Below, piece after piece: positions 30,838-42,906 of a DNA stretch of 64,000 nucleotides; position 1 is the stretch's first letter, and the number at the start of each line of letters is the position of its first letter. The stretch is from the NCBI GenBank assembly GCA_023053545.1, contig JAKZAN010000002.1, positions 11,528,790 through 11,592,789 of the forward strand, read 5' to 3'. Below the pieces are notes generated by a model. It saw nothing but the letters and a program-made list of their open reading frames with translations. It was not told the origin of the DNA and made no database searches. This DNA is from Lepidurus packardi (taxonomy: Eukaryota; Arthropoda; Branchiopoda; Notostraca; Triopsidae). A program made the position numbers and the translations under genes.

Positions 30838-33196
30838 AAGCTTCCAAGAAAAAAGTAAAAAACCCTTAAAGGAAAAGTAGATACGGAACGCCAACGTATT
30901 AATGCCACACGCTCTGCAATAATTCCTACTTTTTTATCCCCCACCATTACTAACACCAACACACTAACAAAACTTCCCGGCACCCAAAAGAAAAATACAA
31001 AAATAACGTCCGAAAGACGTCACCTTATCGTAGACTTTCTGCTGGAATGGACATCCGCTACTGCTCCTGCTGTCATCATTTATCGCCAGAAGAGTTTGTC
31101 CAACGCGGGGAATAACCCTAAACAAAGACTAAGAAAAAGAAACCCCAACCCCCCGGAAAGATTGAATGGTTTATGCCCAATCTTGGCGTTGATTTTTTTT
31201 CCCTCCATAGAAAACTTTGTTGAATTATCTTTTCCGGGAAGAAACCAAAAACAACAATGCAAGTGCTGATTGAGTGGTCGTGTCTTCCAAAAAAATTGTC
31301 ATTGGACCATTGTCGTGGGCGTGACGTTCGATGTGAATAAGTGTGTTCTGCAAAAGGGGGCGTGGCCTAAAATTTCTGTGTCTCCCCTTCCTCCCACGTT
31401 AGATCACTTTGTCACTGTTCACTGTCCTTTGGATTTTTGTTTTATTTTGGGTACTGCAAAACTGATTTTGCTCACATTAGAATGGAGGCAGAGCCCGTAC
31501 TTACCAGGACTCCCCTAAATGCTATCTTAAAAGAAAGGCCCTGGAATTATTAGAAAAAGAAGACAAAAAAAAATGACTGGACTAGCCAGCGACACGCCTC
31601 CTCGCAGTTAAAATCGAGCAGGGTAAAGTAACTTTAGCGCCATGACAATGCATTCATAAAATCAAGTCCTATAATGTTGCCAATTATTGTAGCGTGGTCT
31701 TAGGGACATAATTGGTGTTCGGAGCTGGCTACGAAAATGTGTTTGGTGAAACTAGAGATTCATGTGCCTCTTAGTGCAGTTCCAGCTCAACAACGAAATG
31801 CTCCAAGTATCATCAAAACCCTTCCCCACCCTCAAATACCTACTCTGGAAAAGTTGTAGCAAAGACGAATCCTGTAAAATCCTAACCTCAAAGATCACAT
31901 ATCGTGCCCGCCCTGTACTCCCTCTTCCAACACCCTAGAAAAGAGAAATTAACCACACCCTCTCAACAGTACCCGCAAAATTGGAAAGGATGTTGGGCTG
32001 AGTAAAATAACAAAAAGCGCTATTACACGCATGTAGTCCACAGTTCTCAACGGTCTTTTATTTCCCTATTCTCACCCTTAGGAGGCAAAGAAGGAAAGAA
32101 ATAAGCAAAAAAAACACACAAGAAAGGGGAAAGCTGCAAGATTTATCCACTGCTCACGAAATCAATAGCCTCGTGAGCTTTCTATAAGGGTGGCCAGAGC
32201 AGCCGCGGAGTCTCAGGGACTTTGTTTCGCTTTCCCCCATCGATCCTCATGGTGCAAATCAAAGCAAACCTCGCGTCTCGCTTCTTCATGTGTCCCTTCT
32301 TCCGCATTTTCGTTCTTTTTCATAAAAGAGGAACTCTTTCTCAAAACCAATTTCTCTTATTATTACGGTTAAAATGTTACGGTTAAAATATTATTAAGTT
32401 AAAATGGCCCTCAAAAGATCACGGCTCGACCGATCGCTAGACAGCGAAGAAAGGAGATGACAGTTGTTAAAAATAAACTGACGGACACGAGCTGATGGTG
32501 TAGAACCAAGGCACAAATCCAACAACTACAATCGTATCTATGATCGCACTCAAGGGGGCAAAAAAATCCAAGGAAGTAGACAGTCCTTGCCTGGTTGGCT
32601 AGCTTTAACTCACAAAAAAGGAGAAAAAACCCAAATAAATAATACGCTTTTGGCCGAGTCTTCGTTTTGCTTGGAGTGGACCGAGAATTACGAGGCTCGT
32701 AATAGAAGGCATTTGTAAAAACGACCTAGACGTGATCCTATTTCAGGGATGGATTACAGCGTGCCATAAATATTCACTCAGCCTCGTACATCAAGCAAAG
32801 CAAAAAGTGAAAAAGCTATTTTGAGTGGTAACTTTTAAGTTACCTAAACCGAAGTGAGAAAGCAACTCCAAATCAGTTTTTTTTACAAGAAAATTTACCA
32901 TATGGAACTCGACGATTCAAAGATATATTACACTTTACAGCTTATAGTTTCACGACCAACGTCATGAGAAGATAAGAAGCCTGTTCGCTTACTCCGAAGG
33001 TCTAAAAACTGAGCAAACATAACGACCTTAGAATAATTACTTTTTATCACCCTACTGATCAGAGTAACAATAGAATATGAATCCTCTCTAACGTATATAA
33101 CACTCAGCGCACCGAATAAAGTAGTATCTAAGATCCATGGCAAAATTGAATGAACAAAAAAAAAATAATAAAAAAGTAAACCGATAAATCTTGCAA
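30838..33196. other. 2.4-kb spacer between the receptor gene and ZER1; no gene seen
   Basis: The left part should hold the receptor 3' UTR and the right part that of ZER1 (convergent genes). No open frame here has family resemblance, and no clear poly(A) signal was found for either. The DNA is A/T-rich with purine-rich patches. Confidence 0.5.
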
Positions 33197-36100
33197 TTAG
33201 CCATCTAGCTGCGGCGAATGAGGCGAAGCGTCAAGTTGTCCATCTGCTCGGCCTATGGCTATATGGGTTCTTGTTGCCCGCAAAGCTAGTAAGGCCAAGT
33301 CTTTAATGGGCTTCAACACTGTCTCGCTATTGGCTAAAGCTTCCAACAAATGTACCCCGCCTTCCTCAACCATCAGGAAACAGTACTTTTCGGCTACGAA
33401 ATCATCACATTTTAGTATCAAAGAAAAAGACGAATCACCTAAACTCACGATAAACTTGCGTGAGATTAGCCAAGGCCCAAACTGCCCATAGCTGGCATTC
33501 CGGCGTATGATCTACTTTCAGGAGGCGAAGAATTGGCTCAAAAGACCTAGTAAGCAATCCACACATTCAAATCAATCAAACTACATCTTTATATAAAAAT
33601 ATATATATATAAAAACGAATTACCTGTAGTTGATATTTCGCTTGGCGTCCAAATCCCAGCGTTCGATAGCAGTACGTATATTATGCAATACTTGCTGCCG
33701 CTGTGGCTCGCGAATCGACCAAGCTTGTTCACCATCAGACGCCATGTGGGATAATACGCCTGCGGCGTTATAACTCACCTAGCAAGTACATGTTAAGTCG
33801 ACGCTGTTTGTGAAATGACTTTTTGAAAAAGGCGGTACTTCAATGCCATCACTGTTGGAAAATAGCAAACGGCTAAAAACAGTGACAAATTCGGATGTCA
33901 TCAACTGGGGACGTAGCTCGGGTACTTCAGCCACGTTGCCCAATAATCCCATCATATTTCGCAACAATTCGGGCTTATCCGGGAAAGTTTTCAGGCACTG
34001 AAGAAATATTCGCATGCCATCCCGGTCAAGGAATCGTTTACAATTAATGGCTGTTTCATCTGTTACATTCCACATTGTGGACCAGGCCACTTCCATGACG
34101 TCGTCGCATACCTCCCGGCTTAAACGTACTTCAATCAACTCCAGCATTGTCTGAAGTAGAAACAAAGGAAAATCACACCAAAAACTTTGAGAATTTGAAG
34201 ATGACAAGCTTACTTCAATAGCACCCAAATCACCCACTACTTGCTTGAAATGGCCGTCTACTTGACAGGCTAATGAGTTCATCAAATAGATGGCGATCCG
34301 ACGCACAAAATCATCCGCCACAGCATCGCCCACGACACGTAACAGAATTTTTACCAGACGTTCATAACTAAATAGCTGCAAGATTCAAAAATGGATAAGA
34401 ATCAAACAGAATGGACAGACTATATTGGTACCAACGCATCGACTAACGGCGCTGCTGTTCCCTCCAAAGTGCAACGATAAATGCTCCTCAGTGAGCTACT
34501 GAAAGACACTTTGGAGGAGAAGTGGCACCTCCACGTAGGCTCGTGGCGCTGCTGTTCTCCTCCAAAGTGCAGCGAAAAAAGCTTTTCACAAAATACCTAA
34601 ACCGAACTTAACTTAACTTAACCTAACCTAACCAATCGTAACACCAAGAAAACATGAAGTTGCACTTTCGAGGGCCATGAACTGACGCAGTGGTACGGTG
34701 GTACCAATATCAAATCTGACAGAGTGGTAGTCTTCGACTCTTCTTACCACATCTTGGGGAATTCGAAACTGACATAACGTGAGACACCCATTCCTCATCA
34801 TGGTGGCATCATCGCTGTGGGCTAGCATCGCCTTCAAAAGCGTATTTACGACTTTTTGCTTAACCTTGATATTCAACTTGTGCCTCTGCTCGCCTTTCAC
34901 GATATAGAAGAGCGACGCACTATAGTTTCATTAGTAAGCTTTACATATTCATCGAGTCAAGATTAAGCAAAGTATTAAGCATATACCTTCCCGAAATCTG
35001 AATGTGGCTGTCTTTAATGTGCCTTTCCATTGCTTGGATGATAATATCCAAAGCGCGCAAGGAGTCGGCGCAGGACTCGTAACGGAAAATGTGGAAAATA
35101 TCATTTAAGACTTTTTGCATCGTTTCGCTTCTATGTATGTACGCCAAGCCTGCGGTTAAGATCTGCTCCTCTGATGCATCCCCAGATATCTAGTAGAAAA
35201 CCCTTTATATATAAAATACTTCGGAATAAGTACAGCGAGTTTACTCTCAAGGCAGGGATATGGTGCCTTTGACAAGCTTCATGCTGCGTATTGCACAAGC
35301 CCAGGAATTCCAGTGGGCTGCGTACCCTTGACCTCAGTCCGGGAATATCTGTTAACTCTTGTTGGAAATCAGCTCCAGACTCCTTTGATTCGCTCGCGGA
35401 TGGGCGCTCAGCCACACCTTCAAATTTAAATAGCATTCGAATGTGTTTATAGAAAACGAGAGTAATAAAAGCACCTGTTCCAGCTAAGTTGGTACCAGAA
35501 ATATCCAGCCAGGTCAGGTACGGTAAGCTTTCTACTATTTTGCTCAGTATGGCATTGGGTTTTTTGTATAACCCGTTTTTCTCGTTATTCCTTCCCCGTA
35601 TCTCAATACTCTGCGAGATATCCAAATGCCTGCATATAAAATACTTATAAAATACACAAGCTTTACTTGTAAAAATTAGCCCCTTTAAAGCTTTATGATG
35701 TGATGAAATGCGTATTAACGTACTTGAGAAGACGGAGTTGGCAAATATTGTCAATGGTGACTTGCAGCTGCGGGACATTATACAGAATCAAGGTAGTGAG
35801 ACAAGGGAGGTTGATCAAACAAGACAGAGTCCCAACTTCGCTCATCTCGGAGAGGTCAAGGTGAACTAACTGTCGCAATGGGTTCAGAAGCCAAGGAAGG
35901 TAGTCTTTTTCAATGTAAATGTCCCTGGCTATGAGTCGCTTTAACTTCGGGGCGTTTATACAACACGAAGGGGGCAAGCCCACAGTCTGCCATTCTCCAT
36001 GAACAAATTCTTCTTTGACTGGAGTCGGGGGCAAAAACAAGGAGCTGCCGTCTACTGCTAAGGACATCAAATTGGAAGAATAATGGTTGAGGATGTTACG

Positions 36101-36466
36101 CGAATTCGGAAAGCCATTCACGTCCGTGAACTCTAATTCCACCAGCTGATGTCTGGCCAAAATCTCGAAAGAAAGATCCTCCAAAACGCAGCTTCTGAGC
36201 GCTACTCGTTTTAAGCGCGTTGTAGTTGGGTTACTGAAGATAGTAAAAAAACTTGGGTCTTGAGTGTCCCCTTCTTCTACGTATACTTGCAAAAGTTTTT
36301 CGCAAATTTCGGCAGGTAAAGTTATGCCTGGTCTCAAGCCTTTAAATTGTCTTCCTACTGGGTCCCATTCACTTAAAATATGTCTGTCTTTTACACATCT
36401 TGTCGCACAGATGTTAAATAGCGTATCCGAATTGTTGTCTTCCAAGATTGTTCGCGTGATAAACAT
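33197..36466 (-). CDS. ZER1: ZER1, CUL2-type E3 ligase substrate receptor (zyg-11 family)
   Basis: Substrate-recognition subunit of CUL2 ubiquitin ligases; in mammals ZER1 and ZYG11B read N-terminal glycine degrons. Exons: 35724-36466, 35475-35629, 35245-35417, 34987-35189, 34748-34919, 34214-34375, 33839-34150, 33624-33778, 33449-33546, 33197-33393; all phases close, 789 residues (human about 766). The N-terminal third has leucine-rich repeats (LVHLDLSEM, TWLDISGTNLA); the C-terminal half is armadillo-like, with the diagnostic WNVTDETAINC, NMMGLLGNVAEV, ELRPQLMTS and SYNAAGVLSHMASDG. These blocks match ZER1 better than ZYG11. The ATG at 36466 (context AACAATG) is chosen; an in-frame GTG lies 12 bases earlier and a stop soon after that. 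Its promoter faces PSMD8 across a 1.85-kb gap. Confidence 0.92.
34448..34574. repeat. short direct and inverted repeat in ZER1 intron
   Basis: GGCGCTGCTGTTC(T)CCTCCAAAGTGCA occurs at 34448-34473 and 34545-34574. Between them CACTTTGGAGGAGAA (34507-34521) is a 15-base perfect inverted match to the second copy. The 372-nt intron (34376-34747) is otherwise unremarkable. It may be the remains of a small foldback element. Confidence 0.7.
34605..34633. repeat. short CCTAA/TTAGG-type tract in ZER1 intron
   Basis: TTAAC repeats run into AACCTAACCTAACC, the complement of the arthropod telomere unit TTAGG. There are only about three perfect units. A TTAGG tract in the opposite orientation lies at 36940-36953, outside the other end of the gene. 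Confidence 0.6.
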
Positions 36467-37199
36467 TGTTCTGCTCACTTTAATGTCGAAGTAAAAGTGT
36501 TAAATAAATATGGGGAATATGCACAATGGAAACAAGTAGAACTAAGTCGTTCATATATTGGTACTACACATTTCACAATCAAGTAAGCCCCTTTGCCTTT
36601 TTATGATAATCTGCAGGGTCTGGAAAATTTGCTCGAACACACCAAAAACATCAGAAAAGAAACTAGTCGTCCTGCGAATGCCAACTTGGAAGAAGCTACT
36701 ATATGACGCCTTTTTTGAGGATCGAACCTGCCAAAAGCTTATCCATCTGACCGCTAGCCTTTCTGTGGCGTGCTGTGGGTATTACGATAGCAGTTTCTGT
36801 CTGGGAACGTGAACTAATGAATATTGAATTTAACTGACATCAATGTCCACCAAGTTAAGCGTCATTGTTACCGTTCTTCTAGTTAATGTAGTTACCAGTT
36901 TACGGCATGTTATTTTTTTTCTTTATCCAGGGATTGGGGTAGGTTAGGTTAGGAGATTCGCTCCGAAAAGGTAGTAAAAGAAGCATCTACATGCCCGAAG
37001 CAGACAACTTGTCGATGTCATCCGAAAAAGCATAAAAAAACGCACCCTAATCCTTTTCTTCTTCTTTGTGTTGTTAAAGACGACAGGCGAAGTGGCATCG
37101 CATCGTCGTCTGCTGCATTCACAATAGGTGTCGCAGTCTATTTAACTCCGGTTGACGCCGCGAAAGATTCCTATAATTTCATAGATGCAACCATTATAT

Positions 37200-37281
37200 A
37201 GGCCTATGTTCTAAGGGGCACCGTACGAGCTGGGGATATGTTCCGAGGGGCGCCACGAACGAAAAAGTTTGAGAACCCCTG
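37200..37281. mobile_element. possible hAT-type transposon end (fragment)
   Basis: AAAAAGTTTGAGAACCCCTG at 37262-37281 reads, on the other strand, CAGGGGTTCTCAAAC..., the recurring terminal repeat of hAT-superfamily DNA transposons. The 60 bases before it contain two related GTTC(T/C)(A/G)AGGGGC phrases, as in the subterminal parts of such elements. No second terminal repeat was found, so this is at most a short or decayed copy; the left boundary is a guess. Confidence 0.4.
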
Positions 37282-37296
37282 TTCTAACATAACAAC

Positions 37297-37590
37297 CTAA
37301 ACAAAAATCGTTCGAGTCGAACGTTTCATACTTAACCAACTACCGTGACAGTAATGTAGATCACATTGTCTTAGGCTGATTCTGTTAATGTTTCATGCAA
37401 ATCGGACTTCCAACCAATCTGCTGGAAGCGAAACAAAACCGTTCGAATCAAACGTTCTAAACTCAACAAACATTCAACATAGATCGCATTCTTTTACAAA
37501 TGCTTTTGTGCATGTTTTATGCAAATCGGACTTCAAACCAATCTGCTGGAAGCAAAACATAAATCGTTCCAATGAAACACCTTAAAGAGA
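37297..37590. repeat. 124-131-bp tandem repeat, about 2.3 copies
   Basis: The phrase GCAAATCGGACTTCxAACCA with CTGCTGGAAGC recurs at 37397 and 37521 (spacing 124). The phrase ACAAAAxCGTTCGA with AACGTT recurs at 37302 and 37433. Copies differ by about 10-20%. It lies immediately after the hAT-like motif. Confidence 0.75.
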
Positions 37591-38317
37591 ATAAAGATCT
37601 GCCAGAAGGGAAACAAGATACAGAACACCGCTTAAAGTGCACTGTTCGAGACTTTTTGCAACTGAGTGCGGTCCATATTTAGAACGGCGGTTTCCTTGGA
37701 GGCGGTTCGGTAATTCCACAGTTTCACCTGTGGCATCGAGAGAATGGAAATTTAAACCAAAAATTAAAGAGAAAAATACTTAAGCAAAAGTAATAGAAAG
37801 GCCATGACTATCTAGCGTAAAGAGCCTGCACATTTATGTGATTTTATTTTCCAAGCGTTGCACGATCTATACTGATTGAATGTTGCTTAATTAAAAAAAC
37901 CTTTACGTTAAACATGAAGTATAACACTTGCGTTCCTATTAAATGCGTGGCAAAAATTTTTCGAATGGAATTGTATCATACAAATTGTAATAGTCCCATA
38001 TCTCGGGAAATATTTTGGTTACTCTGACATGATTTTTTATTAATTGTCAAAAATCAACCTTGTCGCGAAGCTTGTATGTAAAATAAGTAAGACAGTTTAA
38101 TAGTTTCCAGCTATATTCCAGTGAAGATATAAGCTCGCTTACAGTTTTTTATTTCGTTGAAAGTCCTTTCTATCATGCTTTATCCTTAGGCAATCACATC
38201 TTTTCATACTCGCCATTAGGAACTTCGAACTACACTTGTTACCCCGCCTCCAAATCCCTCGAATGTTACCGTTAGTTCTTTACAAACAGGAACTCAACAA
38301 ACAGTGAAGTCACGATC

Positions 38318-39284
38318 ATGGACGCACGTAAGGAAATTGCGCCGCTGCATAGCTCATTAAAGCAAGAACACAAGGAAAATTTCTCCAACACAAAAAGAGC
38401 TGATAGCCTTCTCGAAAAAGCCAAGGTAGCTTTGACTGGATTATCGTTTCTCCCCACAGTTGAACCCGTCAATAAAGATGATCTCTTAATTGCCCGTAAG
38501 AACGCCTTCTACTGTTGTTTATCTAACATCACAGAGTTTAACCTTGCTATTTTAGGTGACGTTCTTGAAATTGGAGCCTTGTTTAGCATTGCTGTCAAAG
38601 ACATACCTGCGTTCGAACGATACATTGCCCAATTAAAATGCTACTATTTCGATTACCAAGTACTGTTACCTCCTTCTTCGCTGCAATCCCAGTTGCTTGG
38701 ACTGAATTTGCTGTGCCTTCTCGCTCAAAACCGAGTTGCTGAATTCCATACAGAATTGGAATTGCTTCCGCCCGCTGAGCTATTAAATAACGTGTATATC
38801 AGACATCCGGTGTCTTTAGAGCAGTACTTGATGGAAGGCTCGTATAACAAAGTACTCTCATAATTTTATTTACAATTAGTTACTAGCCTTTCTACGATAC
38901 AGATATTCCAAGCAAAAGGCAATGTTCCTGCTGCAAGCTACACATTCTTTCTTGATATGTTGTTGGAAACAATCCGTGGCGAAATAGCTGCTTGTATTGA
39001 GAAGTCGTATGAGAAAATCCAAGCGACCGAAGTAGCAAGAATGCTGAACTTGGATAGTCCGAAGACCTTGAAAACCTTTGCAGAAAAGGTACTTAAAAAA
39101 AAAAATCGTGTATGGTCTAGATAGCACATCTTGGATTAATTTGTTGCAGCGTGGCTGGCAGTGGAGTGGCGGCGACTACTTTTACTTCAAACCTGAAGTG
39201 AAGAAGACCGATGACTATATTTCATCTATGGAGTTAGCCGGGCAATCTCTGGAATACGCCCGTGAGTTAGAAATGATTGTGTGA
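38318..39284 (+). CDS. PSMD8: 26S proteasome non-ATPase regulatory subunit 8 (Rpn12)
   Basis: Lid subunit of the 19S particle, added last in lid assembly and helping lock lid to base. Exons 38318-38495, 38556-38851, 38903-39088 and 39150-39284 join in phase to 264 residues. Family blocks: [63 protein letters not shown], the RGWQWSG segment and the near-invariant end YARELEMIV. These define the PSMD8/CSN8/eIF3k fold. The first intron (38496-38555) is 60 nt with no in-frame stop, so an uncorrected reading frame runs straight through it; comparison with the family (ILARDILEIGA in human) shows it is an intron. The ATG at 38318 is the first in frame. Confidence 0.95.
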
Positions 39285-39323
39285 GAACTCCTTTGAAGGG
39301 AGTTGTATTAAATTGGGAGCGGA

Positions 39324-39329
39324 AATAAA
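39324..39329 (+). terminator. PSMD8 polyadenylation signal
   Basis: AATAAA 40 bases after the PSMD8 stop codon. Confidence 0.65.
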
Positions 39330-40424
39330 CGCTGAGATGTGACGAACATCACGAGTCCGGAAGGGTGATTGGTATAAGAAGACAAAAATGGGAAGCCATT
39401 CATAAGTCCAAAACGCAAGTCAGTCATCATAGAATTTCTGGGAGCAACTCTTTTTATAACAATAACAAAAACATATTCACCCAAACAGGAAATTAACTGC
39501 TAATTAATACCCTCGCCAATAATTTTTTGTCTGACTATGTTAAACGCACGCACCACTTCCCTTTATATATATTAACTCTGGGTGAATTGGTGATAGGCTC
39601 GTAAAAACTTTCCGCCATGTCCAGTCCATAAAAGGAAAACAAGAGGAAATCTGGGAGGGCTAAATGACCACACCAAAGAGAAACTGATGAAAAAAATAAT
39701 AACTAACAGCCCGCCTGCATATCACAGCTACACCAACATTGCCGCGGGTTGTTTTTTTGGGTGCAGTATGTGTGTAGACACGATGAATTCATGCAGCAGA
39801 GGAGATATGGAGAGGAGAGAAGGAGGGGGGAGTTTTTAGAAAAAATGTGAATGGCAAAGTTCCTTTTCAGCTGATGAAACCCCCGTGGCATGCCAAGTCC
39901 ACAACTCTCGTGACATGTTAATAACCAATCCTAAACATGACATCAGATCCAATTCTTTAAATATAGTTCCATCAAGGAAACCCTCTCGTAAATGTCGTTC
40001 TGTCTGGCTATCACGTTAAATCCAAATTGAAGACGACAAGGACTTGGGAGGAGCGTAAAAACGATGATAAAACATGAATGACTATCACGTTGTTTCTAAG
40101 CTTTCAAACGCCTTTGAAAGTATGGATGTCGAATGAAAGTCTTTTAACAGGCACATTAGTATGCAAAAATGGGGCAATGAGACGAGAGAACGAACAGCTG
40201 AAAGTTAGTTTACAAGGAAGGGGAAAAAAAAACTCTTTTCCCCCGAACAGATTTCATTGCTTTAGGTTTTGTCGAATGGGCAAAAGTAAAAAAAAATGGC
40301 ATTTCTATAATGAGGAAGTGAAAATGAGAGCCAGGAAAGCATCTCCTACCTTTGAGTCAAGAGCCAGCACTATCCTGTGAAACCGGAACAAACTTTTCAA
40401 TGAATATGACGCGAAGTGTTGACA
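39330..40424. other. spacer between convergent PSMD8 and Nova genes; no gene seen
   Basis: The right part should be the Nova 3' UTR. No open frame with family resemblance and no obvious minus-strand AATAAA was found. Confidence 0.5.
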
Positions 40425-42906
40425 TTAATGTAACGACGGAACAACTCCAGTATCCAATTTGGCGACAGCACCTCCTACGCTTACTCCACTGAGGGCACTT
40501 TGTCTAGCTCGTTTGGCTTCTTCTTCCGAGATGCGCTGTTCTATCAGATACTGGGCTGTAGAAATGGCGTTAGGAGTACCCGTAATGGAGACGATGCGAT
40601 TGCGTGTACCAGGAGCATAGACGCCTTTTTTGGAGATTTGAATATTGGCACCAGAAAAGTGTTGAATTTCTAACAGTGCTTTCCCACCGTGGCCAAGGAT
40701 AGCGCCCACGATATTCTCTCCAATATGCAGGTCCACCTGTGATTAGAGAAAGAAAAAAAAAACATTTTTTTAATGTATTTAAAAAAATAAATAAAACAGC
40801 TCAGTCTTACCTTGGAGCCATCAGCAGAAGTCTGAGCAGTAGTAACACTAGAAATGGGAGGCGGTGGAGGAGGAGGAGGTTGCGTCCCAAGTCCAAACGA
40901 ATTTTGGTTGACTGGTAAAGTAGGACTGTTTCCCCTTCGGAAGGGGTCATAGGAGCTGGTAGCCGCACTGGCTACCGTTGCTGTGTCAGCATAACGTTGA
41001 GGTGTAGAGCCGATAGGACCAAAAGCCCCTCCTACTTGGGCAGAATGGCCATTCGTCTCTATGGAAGACCCGTAGCCTGAGCCGTAACCGTTCATCCAGA
41101 GGCCGTTGCTAGGAGCTATAGAACCCGCCATGGGACCAGGCGTGGTTGTAGGGCCTCCCATGGCCAGCATTCCATAATTGGCGAGTGTATGTAAGGCGTT
41201 GCAAGCTTCGGTAGCTTGAAGATCTGTGAAACCAGTGGATCGGAGGACTCCTTTCACATGTTCCAGTACTTGACCCAAAAGTACAGAAGTGGGAGGATTA
41301 TAGCCTAAGCCCAGTGAAAGACTTACTCCTAGACTTCCTAAAGAGCTGTTCAAACTACTGCTAGTTCCTAAACCAAAGTAGAAAAAATATCAAATAATAA
41401 AAAACATTGTTAGAAAAATTTGTGTTACAAAAAAATTCTTAGAAAACGTCCAATATATACCTAAGGCATTATTTAAGTGTGCTCCGCTATATGACGACCC
41501 GTTTTGCATAGGGGCTCCGGTTTGACTGCCCGGTACACCCCCTGAATTAGATCCTCCCGCACTGGTTCCTTGCGCGTACGGTGATCCTGTAGGGTTAAAA
41601 TTTGCTACAGGGCCAACGACATCAGCGTAAGAAATATTTAGGCACGTTCCACTTTGAGGGTCCTCTCCGATTTTGGTCAAAATAAGAAAACAGGCTTTCT
41701 TGTTACTTTCCCCATCGCCTACGCAAACGCATTTCGTCATTATTATTTTTATTTTACTTTTGGAAGACTGTCGAAATCATTTTCAATCATTCTTACCTAT
41801 AACTGTTATACACCGTTCTTGTAACGTTTGGTCCTTAGCTTTCTGGGAAATCTGAATGTATGCGCCACTTTCTTCCTTAATTTGTTTGATGAAACTACCC
41901 CCTTTCCCAATGATCATGCCCGCAGTGCTATTAGGGACTAAAATCTTGACCTAAACGGAAGGCAGAATGATTTAAAACGGAGACGTTAGTGGCACTGCGG
42001 CCTACTTGTTTGTCTCTGTCTACTGTTAACTTGTTGTCGAAATCCATGGCTTTGGTGTTGGGATCTGGCTTCTCTTTAATTTTATCCATGATGAATGACA
42101 GCATGGCTAGAATGGCGTCAATTGTGCCTTTTATTAAGCATACTCTTTCAGTTGTACCTAACAGAATAAACGTTAATGCTATTAAAAGATTTATGAGGAC
42201 GCTTACCTGGATAGAAATCATTGGCTTTGGACATTTTGACTCGGGCGTTGACTTCCTTCTGAACTTGGGCAATGGTTTCGCCTCCTTTGCCAATAATGGC
42301 ACCAGCTGCAGTGCAAGGAACAAGTATTTTCAGGTACACGGAACCGTCTGAAACAAACAAAAACGGCATGTTAGATTTCAAGGCAATCTGTTACCATATG
42401 GTGCACAGTCTTTGGTCACTGTTGACATGAAGGAACTTCACCTTCACGGTCAACTTCTAAGGTAAATCAAAGGCTGGGCTAGAATTGTCATCCAGTTGCA
42501 TGTTAGGGTTGCAACTTTCGACTCCCAATACAAGAAACATTTTATTGACAGAGAAAACCTCCCTAAGCCCTAACCTCATGGTCAGGCCATATACGGAAAG
42601 AAGGGAACCCGGAGCAAGCAAATCTCTCTTATTACGGTGAGGTAAATAACGTTAATTTCCTGCAAGGGTCTACCAATGACGTATTTGATCGTGACAGATT
42701 TTAATCTGAGCGACAATAATACGCCACCTGAGACGTCAAGCAAAAAACTCCGCAAAGAAACCGAAAGTGAGTGTAACCCATGCATTTCTACCTGCTCCAA
42801 AGTGTGACCTTTTCCTTTCTGTATTGTCTTGCTCACCATCCAAAGGTCTTTTTCTTGAATCCGGCATATCCGGTGATGAAGGACTTGAATCACTGTCCAA
42901 AGCCAT
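40425..42906 (-). CDS. Nova: Nova/pasilla-type KH-domain splicing factor
   Basis: Nuclear RNA-binding protein that binds YCAY clusters and steers alternative splicing (Drosophila pasilla, mammalian NOVA1/2). Exons 42792-42906, 42207-42347, 42006-42157, 41797-41950, 41461-41718, 40811-41367 and 40425-40736 join in phase to 562 residues. Order: acidic/serine start with the bipartite basic signal [20 protein letters not shown]1 with IIGKGG (near residue 58) and the diagnostic [17 protein letters not shown]2 starting [18 protein letters not shown]; a Gly/Ser/Pro-rich spacer with NPTGSPYA and a run of prolines; KH3 starting [18 protein letters not shown] and ending [13 protein letters not shown]3 has histidine in the GxxG loop. 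I chose ATG 42906; an in-frame ATG at 42996 would add 30 residues. It shares a short divergent interval with DPY30. Confidence 0.93.

Larger units (their letters stand above)
36467..38317. other. divergent spacer between ZER1 and PSMD8, with repeats
   Basis: The 1.85-kb spacer contains both promoters. It holds a short TTAGG tract (36940-36953), a hAT-like terminal motif (37262-37281) and a tandem repeat (37297-37590). No coding frame has family resemblance. Confidence 0.6.

Noticed and set aside
36469..36478. Upstream GTG as the ZER1 start
   Set aside because: Non-ATG start; the ATG 12 bases downstream has good context and gives a normal N terminus.
38318..38863. Continuous 181-codon frame as a complete PSMD8-like gene
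   Set aside because: It runs through a 60-nt intron and past a donor at 38852; the family alignment requires four exons to 39284.
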